NCBI GenBank assembly: GCA_026545225.1
Contig: CM048848.1
Location: 19,570,806-19,634,805 of the forward strand
Reading direction: 5' to 3'
Source: Cornus controversa
Lineage: Eukaryota > Streptophyta > Magnoliopsida > Cornales > Cornaceae
Length of the DNA stretch: 64,000 nucleotides
Made by a program: the position numbers and the translations under genes. Shown here one piece after another: positions 12,400 through 25,233 of the stretch (positions within the stretch are counted from its first letter, which is position 1; each line of letters opens with the position of its first letter). The notes beneath the pieces were generated by a model, which was not told the origin of the DNA, searched no databases, and saw only the letters and a program-made list of their open reading frames with translations.

Positions 12400-13560
12400 C
12401 GAGACCTAGGCGTTGATGCTCCTCAGGAGCCAACTGATGGAACACAGTTTATGCGTGATATGGCGGACACTATGAGATAGATGGCTAAGGAAGCCAGGGA
12501 ATAGGAGGTTCAGGCATTACATAGGGTTTCCTTGAGCCTCCAAATGGTGGCAATGAAGGAGTATGTGAAGTTTAAACCACCTACTTTTGATGGTGCACAT
12601 GACCCACTAGTGGCAGAGAGTTGCATAAACCAAACTCACAAACTCATGGTTGCTCTTGCAATCGATGAGGATTTGAAAGTGGGAATAGTGGCGCTTCACT
12701 TGCAAAGAGAAGCAGATTGATGGTGGAAATTCATCGGGAATGTCCACAACACCGAGACCATGGATTGGGAGACCTTTAAGGGTTTATTCTTTGATAAGTT
12801 CTTTCTGACTTCGGTGAGAGACCAGATGAGGCAAGAGTTCATAGACTTAGTCCAAGGGGACTTAGACGTGATGGGGTACACGATCAAATTCACATCATTG
12901 GCTCACTTTGCCCCAGAGATGGTAGCTAATGAAGAGCTAAAGGTGAAAAAGTTCGTGAAAAGACTGAAGACCTCAATCTGAAAGAAGGTGTCCATCTTGG
13001 GCTTGAGGACCTACAGTGAGGTGGTTGATAGAGCCTTGGTGGCTGAGGAGGGTGATAGGGACACTCAGAGGTTATGGGACTCTAGACAGCAAGCGAAAGG
13101 TACGGGTACCTCTTCGGGTAGCTAGGGATGGAAGAGGAATAGGGAAGGCAGGTCTGGTTTTCAGGGGCAGTAGCAAGCTCACCCGGTACTTTCATTGGCC
13201 TTACCTACCAGATCTTTACGATCTTCTGCGGAGTGCTATAATTGCCATCAGATTGGCCATTTCAGAAAGGAGTGCCCACAGGGACATGCAGTGGCACCCA
13301 TGCCTGTAGGGGCAATCAGGGAGAAGGTGTGCTACTATTGCAAGCAGCCCAGACATATGAAAGTCGGCTGCCCATAGAGACAGGGGACACCTAGTGGTAC
13401 AAAGACTCAATAGAGAGTTAGACAGATAGCTACGGTTCAGTCTGGCTTTAGGGCGTTACCGTCACCACAGCCAGTAGAGTCGGTACAGGGATCGCGAGTA
13501 GCGAGAGGTTCCACACCTACTTCTAGTCAGCAGTCAGGGTTACAGGGGACTGGTCACCAA
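12400..13560 (+). pseudogene. Decayed gag with two zinc knuckles, Tekay element 2
   Basis: The retrotransposon gag domain is seen at about 12530-12980 (YVKFKPPTFDGAHDP, then the MDWETFKGLFFDKFF block near 12760). Two CCHC zinc knuckles follow at about 13234-13377 (CYNCHQIGHFRKEC and CYYCKQPRHMKVGC), which would bind RNA during particle assembly. The region is broken in several places. Confidence 0.82.
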
Positions 13561-13572
13561 TCACGGGGTCAT

Positions 13573-16500
13573 GTGTTCACACTTGCTCTGACAGAGGATA
13601 TACCAGGACCATCAATGGTCAGAGGTATTTTCCTAGTTTCTAGCTTGTGGGCTAGGGTGTTGATAGATTCAGGTGCATCACATTCATTCATATCTGTTGC
13701 ATTTACTTGTGCCTTGGATTTGAAGGTGTCATCACTGGAGTCACCATTGTTGATTGATACACCAGTTGGGGGTAGGGTTACTCTGGATAGAGTATGTTGG
13801 TCTTGTGAGATCGAGTTTGCTAGGCGTCGGCTAATGTTCAACTTTGTGTTGCTAGACATGACCACTTTTGATGTCATTCTAGGTATGGACTGGTTATCTA
13901 CATTTAGAGCTAAGATTGATTATCTCCGTAGGAGAGTGACAGTTTGCACACCCGAGGGTGATTACTTTTATTTTGTGAGAGAGCGAGATGATTTCTATGT
14001 TCCATCTCTGCTTGGTTCCGGTATGAGGGACGGGGTTGGATATTTCCTAGCTAGCTTATTAGCCAAGGAGGATGAGATTGTGACTAGTGGAGGATTTTCA
14101 CCGGTAGTTAGAGAGTTTGTGGATGTGTTTCCGGGAGACTTGACAGAGTTGACTCCAATGAGGATGTGGTATTTAGCATTGATTTTTCTCCTGGTACTGC
14201 GCCTATCTCTATGGCACCATACCAGATGACACCGGCAGAGTTGATGGAGTTGAAAGATCAATTGCAAGAGTTGCTGGATAAGGAATTTGTATGACCTAGT
14301 ACATCACCTTAGGCTCCGGTCCTATTTGCTAAAAAGAAAGACGGATCTCTATGGTTATGCATAGACTACCATAAGTTGAACCAAGTAACGATTAAGAACA
14401 AGTATCATTTGTCAATGATAGATGACTTGTTCGATTAGCTTAAGGGTTCGATTTATTTTTTGAAGATTGACTTGAAGTTGGGGTATTACTAGTTGAGGGT
14501 AAGGGAAGAGGACATTTCGAAGACAGCCTTTCAGACTAGATATCGCCACTACGAGTTTCTAGTGATGCCATTTGGATTGACGAACGCACCAGCAGCGTTC
14601 ATAGATTTAATGAACCGAATATTCAGGGTGTACTTGGATAGGTTTGTGGTAATCTTCGTGGATAACATTCTTGTGTATTCTTCTTCTATAGAGGAGCATG
14701 AGATCCACTAGAGGACAGTGTTACAGATTTTGAGGGAATACCGTTTGTATGCCAAATTCAAAAATTTTGAATTTTGACTAACGGAGGTGAAATTCCTAGG
14801 ACACGTGGTGTCGGAAGGAGGAGTATCGATAGACCCTTCTAGGATTGAAGCGGTATAAATTGGGAAAGGCCTAAGAACGTATTTGAGATACGTAGCTTCT
14901 TGGGATTGGCAGGATATTACTAGCGCTTTGTGAAAGACTTTTCAAAGTTAGCGGCGCCGATGACCAAGCTTACTCGTAAAGGAGTTAAGTTTGAGTGAAA
15001 CGAGGCTTGCGAGCATTCCTTTATGGAATTGAAGTGTAGATTAACTAGTGCTCCGATCTTGATTATTCCCGAGCTGCTTGGGTTACATCATCTATTGTGA
15101 CGCTTCATGGAATGGTTTGGGATGTGTGTTGATGCAGACTGAGAGGGTTGTTGCATATGGTTCCCGGTAGTTGAAGGTCCACGAGCAAAATTATCCAACT
15201 CATGACTTGGACTTGGGGGCGGTAATTTTTGCTTTAAAGACATGGAGGCATTATCTCTATAGAGAGAAGTTTGAGGTTTTCTCTAATCATAAGAGCTTGA
15301 AGTACCTTTTTACACAAAAGGACTTGAATATGAGGCAGAGGAGATGGGTCAAATACATGGAAGACTACAATTTTGATCTTCAGTATCACTTGGGAAAGGC
15401 TAATATGGTTGCTGATGTATTGAGCCGGAAGTCACATGGCACCCTAGCTAGTATTGTCATCTGAGAGTGGAAGATGATGGAAGACATCTCAGAAATGAGA
15501 TTGTGCTTCAGTGAGAGTGATGACTGACCACTTTGTTCACACTCATAGCACAACTGACTCTAGTGAATAGGGTGGTTGAGGAGCAGAGGTATGACAGTGA
15601 ATTTGAGAGCATTCGCACTCAGATTACGGGTGCCAAAATAGTGGAAGATTGGGTTATCCATTCAGACAAGGGTCTGAGGTTTAGAGGTAGAATGGTTATT
15701 CCATTGGCTTGTAGGGATGAGGTCCTGAGGGAGTTTCATAGCTCCAGACTTACAGTACATCCCGGTGGTACCAAAATGTACCACAATCTTCATAGATAGT
15801 ATTGGTGGAAGGGCATGAAGAAGGACATTGCACGGTTTATGGCGAGGTGCCTCACTTGTTAACAAATGACGGCCGAACATCAGAGGCTGGCAGGTTTGTT
15901 ACAACCATTACCGGTAGCTATATGGAAGTGGAAACACGTCACTATGGACTTCATGACGGGGTTACCTAGGACAAAGAAGAGTCATGACACAGTTTGGGTC
16001 ACTGTGGATAGGTTAACCAAAGTGGCCCATTTTCTTCCAATTCAAGTGACGGATGATGTGGATACTCTCAGTAGGTTGTATATGGATCAGATTGTGAGAC
16101 TACAGAGAGTGCCGGTTTCCATTGTGTCCGATAGAGATTCGAGATTTACGTCACAGTTTTGGCAGAGTTTTCAGACTGCACTTGATACAGACCTTCATTT
16201 TAGTACGGCCTTCCATCCTCAGATAGATGGTCAGTCAGAGCATACTATACAGATTTTGGAGGATATGCTTACAGCATGTGCACTTAATTTTTAAGGCAGT
16301 TAGGAGGATCACCTTCCATTGGTGGAGTTTTCTTACAATAATAGCTACCAAGCTAGTATTGAAATGGTTCCATTTGAGGCTCTATATGATAGACCTTGTA
16401 GGTCACCGGTTTGTTGGATAGAGGTCGATGCGACAAAGCTTTGGGGCCATACATAGTCAGGGAGACTACCAAAAAGATAAAGAAAGTATGGCAGTGGTTG

Positions 16501-18480
16501 CTTATAGCTTAGAGTCATCAGAAAAGCTATGCTGATAGAAGGCGAAAGCCTTTAGAATTTGAGGTAGGGGACCATGCCTTCTTGAAGGTCTCGCCATGAC
16601 AGGGTTTGATCAGGTTTGGGCATAGCGGGAAGCTAACCCCATGGTTTATTGGTCCATTTGAAATATTAGATCGTGTGGTGAGCTTGTATACCGTTTGGCA
16701 TTGCCTCCGTAATTGTCAAGTGTGCATAATATGTTCCACATTTTGATGCTGAGAAAGTATGAATTAGATCCTTCATATGTGTTAGAATGGTGATTCGTGT
16801 GTGAGTGTGACTCAAAAAGTATATCAATTAAAATTTTCCACACTTCGCAATAGAACGAATTCCTTGCAGAATAGGGCTATCGAAAGGGGTATCGTACCTC
16901 AGGGATTATGGTCTGATGAGTTAGAATACGGAATTAATTCTAATTAAATTTATAAGAAAAGAATTTTGATTTTTAAACTAATTAAAAAGATAAAATAAAA
17001 TAAATCAAAGTAAATAGATAGTGAAGATAATATGAGAGGAATCTAGGGTATTTGACTTCACCACTAACTCCACAATCAATGGTCAATTGAATCAACTATG
17101 GGGAATTACATCATGCATAAGTGGTGTCAGTGGCTACAAGCTCACCTTCATCCGTCAAGAAGATAACATATGATTAAGGCTAAGCCATGGACTATCTTCG
17201 ATTGGCATGGGCCATCTGCCTAACTACTCTAATCTAGAGTGCAGTATGGTTCATCTTCTCTAGGCATAATCCATCAAAGCTCTTAACAACATATTCAGTG
17301 ATTACCATTGTGTAATAATCGCTCTCATAATCACAGAAAACAAGAGAGATTGAGTTCAATAACAACAACTAAATATCTAAGACAAGATAAGAAATCATTG
17401 AGATTGAATTTACAAGACTTTTATTGCTCAATTCTATAATAAGAATCCTCTAAATTACACAATCTATGCATGTATATAAAGGTATCCAATAATTAAAACA
17501 ATCAAACCATTGATGCTTTGTTAGGGCTACATCAAAACCCTAGTGGATGAACTAGCCGCTCATGGTAAAAGAAGAAGCTTCAACTGTTGAGGAAGAATGC
17601 ATCATCTTCATGAATTACGCGTATGACTTCGTTCTCCAATGGCTCTGCAATTATGTTTTTGTTCTCTTCTCAGCCCTCTCAGACTCTCCAATCTCCGTAA
17701 TCTCTCCCCAATTCAGCCTCTTATTCTTCACTTTATTCCCCAAGAGAATACACCAAAGTCCTAATCCAATTAGGAATAAATTAGGGTTTCCCGCAGCACT
17801 AATCAGGTGGGTTTTTCCTGCTGACTTCGGCCCAACTTTTGACCCACTAGAAATCCGATTTACAGAATTCTTGTGAAATACAAAAGTGTGCAGAATCAAA
17901 TTTCTTTCAACCCCACGCAAAAATTCAGAAATTATGTCGATTTGAGGCTCAGAAATAAGGCTTCTGGTCCATTTCCAAAACGAGATTAAGATTGTATTAT
18001 GCACAGATTCGAGCTTCAGGCCCGAAACCTTCTTAAGCAGCTGTAATTCTCTTGGACCTCTTCCTTGGGCTGATTTGAGTTAAAATAAATGGTTGAATGG
18101 TTCTAACCATCTTGGATGTCTTCTTTAAAAGCCCAAAAGCTTGGTTTTAACTGAAATAATCATTAAGGCCCTGAAAATACAAAAAACACTAAAACAAAGT
18201 AAAATCACAAAATAATCTATCACTAAGAGAATAAAATACATAAGTTAAGAGGCTAGAATGCGTAACATTCAACGCCTATCAATTGGACAGATCTTGAGGT
18301 GGAAGAGGAAGCGTCTTACGAGGAGAGACCGGTATAGGTTTTGGATGCTAGGGAACAAGTGTTTCGAGGCAAGACCATTCCATTAGTTAAAGTCCTTTGG
18401 AGACATCATGGAGTTGAGGAGGCTACGTGGGAGCGAGAATAAGAAGTTCGCTCAAAATACCCTGAGTTGTTTACTACTTG
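13573..18480 (+). pseudogene. Decayed pol region, Tekay element 2, split by a nested LTR
   Basis: The aspartic protease is at about 13573-13920 (IDSGASHSFIS block near 13660). RT is at about 14230-14850 ([13 protein letters not shown] near 14565). RNase H is at about 15060-15460, with its end block [15 protein letters not shown] near 15390. The integrase zinc-binding part and core lie at about 15533-16450, and the C-terminal region at about 16480-16790. A chromodomain-like stretch lies on the far side of the insertion (18282-18480). Order and sequence are those of a Tekay-type chromovirus. Many breaks are present. Confidence 0.87.
16791..18281 (-). mobile_element. Solo LTR, Athila-like, nested in Tekay element 2
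   Basis: A 1491-bp block begins with TGATTCGTG and ends with CCTATCA. It is flanked by near-identical 5-bp target copies (AATGG at 16786-16790, ATTGG at 18282-18286). Chromodomain-like coding sequence runs up to one edge and resumes at the other, which fixes the insertion limits. The left part (cgcaatagaacgaat ... ggggtatcgtacctcaggga) parallels the left part of the Athila LTRs at 49427 and 60973, so it is a related subfamily lying in the minus orientation. No internal region remains, as expected after recombination between two LTRs. Confidence 0.82.
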
Positions 18481-19577
18481 AGGTATGTTCCTAATTTCGA
18501 GGATGAAATTCCTTTAAGATGGGGAGGTTGTAATGACCTGAAATTTTTTTTTTTTTCAAATTTTGACTAAGGGTTAAGTAAATTTTTTTTTAGCATGATT
18601 AGTTGCTTAATGACATATTTAGTGGACTTAAATGATCCTTTCTATGTTTTCGGCTATGAGTATAGGACCGGAATGGGTTCGGGTAACCCAAAAAATAACT
18701 ACAAACTCTAGAGAGTGGTTTAAGGGTATGGATGAAATTTTAAGGGCATCAATGAAGTTTTAGAAAATGAGGAAAGGCTAGTTTGTGAATAAGTGCAAAT
18801 AGACCATAACAAAGAGCAAATAAGGAAAAGATAGAGGGTTTAGTTGCAAAGGGGCAAATATATTTATTATATAGATATATATATATATATATGGAAAAAG
18901 AGGGAGAAAAATCAAATTTTTCATCTCTCTCTCTCTCTAGATTCGGTTCTCACTCTCTCTCTCTACAAATTCTCTTCATCTCCTTCTCTCTACAATTTGG
19001 GGGCCAAGAAGTGAGATTTGAGGGTAAGGCCAAGAACAAAAGTTGTTCCCCTCACTCTCCTCTTCATTTTGATCGGTGAAAAGTTACCATTAGAGGAGTG
19101 TAAAGCTTAATAAAATTTGGGTCTTCCACTTCTAAGCTTGAATTTTGAGGTAGGGGTTCTCCTTCTCACTTACTTGTCGATTTTAGGATTTCGGGTGAAG
19201 CGGTGAGAGCTAAGAGTGTGTATTACATGTTTTGGAGATGTAAGATGGGTGAGATGAGGTGTTTTTTTCTTCTCTTGAGTCTCTTGTATGCAATAGATCT
19301 ATATCTCCTAATGTGCGTGATGTGAGGGACAAATACATGAAAATGTGAGAGAATGAGAGCATATATGCTTGTGTGCTTAATGTGGTGTACATGTGTAATT
19401 ATGTGCAAGTGTGTGACATGTATGTGTTATGTGTTGCCCTATGAATTAAATACATGTTATCTTTTTATAGAATATGCATGCATTGGTGAAGCATGATTAA
19501 AATGTGCTTAAGTGGAAATTATGTGCATATGTGTATAATATGCTAGGTTTCACATGTATAGGTACATATACGTGTGA

Positions 19578-20927
19578 TGATAAGTGTTCAATTCTATGCA
19601 TTTGAACCCTCTTTATTGCATATGTTAGTTCCGTTTTGCGTTTACCGAGATATGTTTACGATATTTTTGTATTTTTGATGTTTTGCAGGTCTTGTAGTGA
19701 AAGGAGCAAAGTTTGAGGCTATTTGCAGCTGAAGAACAAAAATCAGAAATGCAGCCAAAGGCATCTCGATCAATCGAGATGTTAATCTCGATCAATCGAG
19801 ATCTCGATTGATCGAGATTCTGCAGAAGCCACTTGCCCACTTGCTCAACTGCTCTCCCACTTGCAATAAAATCTCCTTTTTTGCACGACTTAGGGGGATT
19901 ATCTGACTTGAACAAGACCCTTGGGGACCTTCTTGATACAAGAGATATATATATTGATATATATATATATGGTGGGCCCCAAGGTTGAAAAAGGAAGCCT
20001 TAAAGCACCAAAAAGCCACATATCTCTCAACACACATCAGACCATTAGAAGGAGAGACTTTCGGGAGAGAGGAGAAGGAGCTGAACCAGACCAAGAAGCT
20101 TCATCTTCTCCATCAATGGAAGAGTGCAAGGCAACCATGAGCAACTAACTTCTATACTAGGGTGTTGTTGAAGCCCCTAGCCATGTAAACATGTTCATTT
20201 TTGTAGCACTTGGGATTTGTAATTAAATGTTGATTATTTAGCCTAGTGATCATGTACACTAATACATTTCTTCTATATATTCATTTGATTTGGAGTTTAT
20301 TCTTATCTTAGAGTAGATTTTGTCATTTGAGTGCACAACATTTGCATATTCCACAAGAAGTGCAAATAATGGCTAGATAATGGTGTTTAAATGAATGTGT
20401 TGTGTTTGTTCATATAAACCATGCCAAGATAAGGTAGCTTGGATGCATGTAGGTTCACTTAGAGAGTAGGGTAATTAGATAGTTAGTTAGGTTGAAGAGC
20501 TATGCTTATTGAAGATGGATTATGATAGGTGGACAAACACATTGATCTTTTGATATGTCATTGAGGTCACAAGCCTAATGACATTGTTAGGCATTTAATT
20601 AATGAATCCCATGCTTGCTACACTTATGAACATGTGAATGGCTAGTGGTGGAAACCAACCCTAATTCTCTCTCCCATCCTTTACTCTTTAATTTTATTGT
20701 CATTTCATTCATGCAATAGTTTATAAACAAAAATTCAAAAACCTGTTTTTAGGATTAAAGTTGAATTAATCTTTCTTTAAGACAATTGCTACTAGTCCTC
20801 GTGGGATCGATACCCTCTATATAGAACCTTATCTACAAATATTCGTGCTCTTGCGAGTGGTTAAATTATATTTTGATAAAAAAGGGCAAAATTAAGCTTA
20901 CAATTTAATCCGAGTTTAGCCACATCA
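19578..20927 (+). mobile_element. Solo LTR, Athila, nested in a Tekay LTR
   Basis: It starts TGATAAGTGTTCAATTC and ends CACATCA. A perfect 5-bp target duplication TGTGA flanks it (19573-19577 and 20928-20932). It matches the reverse complement of the Athila LTRs at 49427-50839 and 60973-62381 at about 90% or more over the readable part, so it is the same subfamily in the opposite orientation. It carries the cluster of palindromic CGATCAATCG motifs (about 19765-19822) and a short TA repeat. Confidence 0.93.
19765..19822. repeat. Palindromic CGATCAATCG cluster in the solo LTR
   Basis: Four copies of TCGATCAATCGA or its reverse TCGATTGATCGA occur within 58 bases and can pair with each other into hairpins. 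The same cluster is present in both LTRs of the full-length Athila element. Confidence 0.85.
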
Positions 20928-22295
20928 TGTGACTTCATGGAGATGAAAATGCATGCCATGTATTACACTAATTAGCTTATGCATTGTGGAGTGTGAATAT
21001 GGAATATTTGATTGTTATATGTTCGAATCGCATATATGGGCCGTTGTGAGGGAACGGGGAAACGTGGTTAAGACTAGGTGTCGGTAAATTTTGGTCAATT
21101 ATGCTCGGTGGCGGTGCTAACATGGACTAACCACCTTGAGCCACCCAATGATTCGGCGACAGTGTTGATACGGACTAATCACCTTGAGTCTAATTATGCT
21201 TAGTGGCAGTGCTGATATAGACTAACCACTTTGAGCCACCTAATACTCGGTGACGGTGCTGACATGGTCTAATCACCTTGACTAAACAAATATTTGGTGA
21301 CAATGCTGATATGGTCTAATCACCAATGGGCAAATCAAAAATGTTGCCTTGATAGTATGACGTTGGCAAGGTAGGTCAAGGTCGTGAGACGGTTGTGGGA
21401 GGCGTCCCAGGTCGCATGGTTGGTCAAAAATCATGTTAGGATATCGGTTAAGTCTAAGAAAGGGATAAGGACGTGTTATTTGCTTTCATTTTTGAATTGT
21501 TGAACATGATATGCGTTAATGCATTCTTTTGTATATATATGCGTTGCTTGTGAATGAACATGGTATATGTTGGATGATATATGTAATGTAGTGACATGCA
21601 TTCATGTAGGTCGTGTCAAGTCGGCCCTTAGGTGGGTTGGGGTATCTCTACTGAGCCGCAGTGGTGCTCACCCCTTTATTCTAAACTTCTTCAGATAAGG
21701 CGCCGATAACGGATGGGACTTGAATGTCCAAGCAGGACTTTGGTAGCATTTTTGATATATTTTGGGATATTGTATATTTGGTTATCCGTGCCGACGTGTG
21801 GCATGTTGGTTATGAAATTGTAGTCATAGTTAGATTTCTTAGCATTTTTGGACCTTATGTATGAAATTCTTGTAATGACTATAAACTTGGAATCCATATG
21901 TATTGTGGTTTATTCTTGGATCAAACTTAATTATAGATTGTAAAGTTATGATTTCTTCTTATGTTATAACTTTATGTATGGATTTTTCTCAAGTAAATGA
22001 GTTGGGAATGGATGGAATGGATGATTTGGAATGCAAAGGTTATGAAATTATGTTTCATTCACATATTGTAAGTAGTGTGAATGTTTTAGATGCTAGTTGA
22101 GGGATTGGAGTAGCCATTAGGGGAACACATGCCCAAAAGTGTTCAATTTGAAACCATAGAGTGATCATGTGAATTTATTTTATTTTTGGTAGACTTTAAT
22201 CATGATTTAAGTCATGCTTTGAGTTTGATTATGAGTTGGTAAGGTGATTGAATGCTTTGAGGCTTGAAAAATCAGGTTTTGGGCTGTTTTTAGCA

Positions 22296-22445
22296 CTTTC
22301 GGTCGAGTTGGCTCTACATCGGTCGACCGAAAGTGCAATATCCCAAAAGTTTGCATTTTGTAACAGGTTTTAGTTGACTAGATGGAGTTTTAGTTAATTG
22401 AAAGTCCTTTTTGGTCGACCGAAACTACCCACCAGCCGACCGAAA
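22296..22445. repeat. Palindromic TCGGTCGACCGA motifs in the Tekay LTR
   Basis: TTTCGGTCGA at 22297, TCGGTCGACCGAAA near 22318, TGGTCGACCGAAAC near 22414 and GCCGACCGAAAG near 22434 form inverted pairs. The first two can form a stem using CACTTTCGGTCGA with TCGACCGAAAGTG. The motif differs in sequence from the Athila clusters but has the same design. Confidence 0.75.
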
Positions 22446-22849
22446 GAAACCTGGGCAGCTCCATTTGCATCCGAACTTCAAACGGGTGTAATTTCTTCGT
22501 TTTAGATCAAAATTGAGTGCCATTTTTTTTTAAATAGATTATTTTTAAATCCTCTATCCAATGGGGTACGTCTCAACCCCATGTTCTGGTCATACAAGTT
22601 TTCACATGTGTGAGAATATGTAGGCCACAACTAGTTGGCTATATAACCGAGGCATGGTTTGGGGCCCATGGTGGTTGATTAAGGTTAAATGATGCATATA
22701 TATATATGCAAGGTTAGATTTAAGCTTCCACAAGAATTAAAGAGAAAGATGAGGGTTCATTGGAGTTAATGGATGGGCTCACCCTTGGTTTCTGGGAGTC
22801 AAAATTTGGGGCATGACACTGTATCATAGGTTAGACATGCTGGAGGAAG

Positions 22850-25233
22850 ATTTAGCGTGCTTTGTGGGGTGGTATTTGGTGCAATTACATGTCTCCATGC
22901 TATTCTTGTAACTTTTTCTGTATGAGCAGTTCAAATCCTACGCTCCTGTTCTGCAAGAGATAATAATGGAAGGGGGGAGGCAGTTATACATAATGAGCGG
23001 TGGCATAGGGGGAGTCCAAGGTGAGCCTTTATCCAAGTAGTTGACTTAAGTCATGAGATGGAGCTAAGTCTTTATGCCATGCCATTGGTGGGGACCCTGA
23101 CATTGCCCTTTACTTTGAGAAGGACAGGTGGGTCCCTACGAGTGCTGCCACGATGGAGTTTATAGACATGATGTTGGTGTTTCTCCTAATTTTGTCATCG
23201 GGGCATCTGCCAGTTTTGTATGAGAGCGGTCATATGGTGAAGACATGCAATCAGCTGAGGGTTGTGAGGTAATTTGGCTATGATCTAGAGGTGGCCCAGA
23301 ACTACCAGTTTGCTGAGGGGGCAGACTTAGAAGATAGGAGTGTCTTGAGATTTTTGGTTACTCATACAGGCCCGTTAACAGAGGGTGTTGGCCTTTGGTT
23401 TATTCCGTCGTGATGGAGGAAGGGAGGCCTTACTGCAAATCATCGGACTTATTAGAAGCTGAGGCTAGAGGCTTTTAAAAGCTTTTGTGAGGCCCCTGTT
23501 GTGCGAATGCCAACTCTGGTGGTGTGTGTGAGAGATGCCTCGCTGAGGTTGATTGCCTCCTCCAAGGATAGAGGTAGGGCATGTTTATTTTTGTGGTGTC
23601 AACAACGCGAGCAGGAGAGGCAAGCTCGCGAGGCAGCTAAAGGGGAGGGAGAAGTAGATGATGAAGGAGGTATAAGGATGGTGAGGGAGGGGCATGTTGT
23701 GGAGCCAGCGACAGCGGGAACTCTTGAGTTGGAGAGGGGTGGCATTCTACCACATGGGTTGTCTACACGTAAGCGAAAAGGTCTTACCACTCGTGCTTGA
23801 GTTGAGCTAAAGCTATGCGTCCTTTAGCTGTGACAAGAAGTGAAGGTAGGGATGAAAACCAGGTGGGAGGAGTAGTTGAGTCTGCAGGAGAGGAGGTAGC
23901 TACTACGTTGGGTAATGTGGAGTCTATAGTGGGGACTCATGATCCGGTACGTGAGGGGACGAATAGTGGCGAACTGGCTAGCAGTGGGGATGAAAGTACC
24001 TCGTTGGTGGATTTCGGGGAATATGGCTCGATGCGCGAACTTTTCAATGCACCGCATAGAGTGGTGCTAGCGTGACTCTACTGAGATCTAGAGGTCTCCA
24101 CTATCCTAATTAAGGACTTGGAGGAGTCTGCCGCGGGGGCCGATATACTAGAGGAGTTACCCAGCTATGACTACTCTCGTATGCTGGTATCGTATGATTA
24201 TGCCTGAGACAGGCCTATGTTCATAGAAAGTGAGGGAAATGTGCCCCTGATGATTGAGCCACTTATGGCGATTCATGATGTCACCTTTAACTACAATGAG
24301 AGGGAGAAAATGCCCAGGGTAGATGAGGTATTGTGAGAGGATGTGTGGGATGAGAATGTTAGAGGGCGGCTGGGGTCTTCATCGCAAGGGGTGGAGGGAG
24401 GGGGTCAACCATCACCCGTTGTGGGTGAGGATAGCTCGCCTAGGTGAGCAAGCTCCTGGGGGAGATAAGAGAAGGTATTAACGCCCCAGGAGTTGAAAGC
24501 AACAGTATCAATAGCACAACCAATGTTAGGTCCTTGGAGGAGGGGTCTGACACACCACTCTCGATGGCTTAGAAGATTCACAAATATTAGAAATCCTAAG
24601 TGTTAGTTAAGTGTTGCCAGTACCATAGACTGAGGGAAGGTTGCAGAGCACTGCTGTAGGTAAAGTGTGGAATACTTCCCCCCCCCCCTTTTTATGGGGG
24701 TTTGGGCTAGGAACCGGCTAACTGTGTTATGTGTTGTGCTAATAGATGCTGCTGAGGAAGAAAAAAGTGGTGCGAATGTTCGCGAGGCAGTGTCTCCTCA
24801 GGGATCTGCGAGGGTGGTGTGACGATCACACGAGGAGAGGCAACCTCAAGAGGTACCTTGGATGGGTGTCCAAGTGACATGCACATTGGAGTGCATTGGC
24901 GGGTCATCCCGATATAGCTCAGATGCAGTCCTCGTGGCATGAGTAATTTCATTGTGCTGTTTATGAGCTGTTGGGTCACTTATTGCAGCTCTTTGGGTTG
25001 GTGGCAGAAGGAGTTCATTTGGATGATTTGGCACTACTAAAATTAGATAATCTATAGCTCGAGCGAAGGTGTTGCATCGTACAGTAATGCGACTACGTAT
25101 AGCAGAGATGCAAGTGGAAGTGGCCAAGGTGAAAACGAAAATGCGATTGTGTGAGGATGAGCTGGGAGTGCTTGTGGCTCATCTAGCGAAGCTGGACTGT
25201 GATGATATCGTGCTTACCTCATTCAAAAGTTGA
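22850..25233 (+). pseudogene. Decayed extra ORF, plant-mobile-domain-like
   Basis: The + strand keeps recognisable blocks although the frame is broken in several places. The stretch near 23250-23400 (FGYDLEVAQNYQFAEG) resembles plant mobile domain proteins. A charged stretch lies at 23501-23800 with QQREQERQAREAAKGEGE. The final block near 25107-25233 (MQVEVAKVKTKMRLCEDELG) looks like a coiled coil and ends in a stop. It lies beyond the integrase of the minus-strand Tat element and runs antisense to it. Extra antisense ORFs between pol and the 3' LTR are known in plant Tat elements, so it is probably part of that element. I cannot give a function. Confidence 0.5.

Larger units (their letters stand above)
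12373..22818 (+). mobile_element. Ty3/gypsy chromovirus, Tekay/Del type 2 (old, broken, nested)
   Basis: The internal region (about 12373-18528) and the 3' LTR (18529-22818) of a second chromovirus are present; no 5' LTR is seen. The coding order is gag with zinc knuckles, protease, RT, RNase H, integrase and a chromodomain-like end that resumes after a nested LTR. Two later insertions of Athila-type LTRs lie inside it, at 16791-18281 (in pol) and 19578-20927 (in the 3' LTR). Without those insertions the LTR would be about 2.9 kb, close to the first Tekay element. The coding part is a fossil with about a dozen or more breaks. Confidence 0.88.
18529..22818 (+). repeat. 3' LTR of Tekay element 2, interrupted
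   Basis: It starts TGTAATGACCTG directly after a purine tract (gatggggagg) and ends TTTGGGGCATGACA at 22818, the typical end of a chromovirus LTR. It is interrupted by the solo Athila LTR at 19578-20927. It contains four short repeats built on 'ctcggtggcggtgctaacatggactaacca' (about 21100-21330) and a cluster of palindromic motifs near 22296-22445. Confidence 0.82.

Noticed and set aside
17562-18004. Overlapping frames of 104 and 117 residues
   Set aside because: They lie wholly inside the Athila-like solo LTR at 16791-18281 and show no domain.
23599-25127. Minus-strand frames opposite the plant-mobile-domain-like ORF
   Set aside because: Shadow frames with no recognisable domain; the + strand carries the readable blocks.
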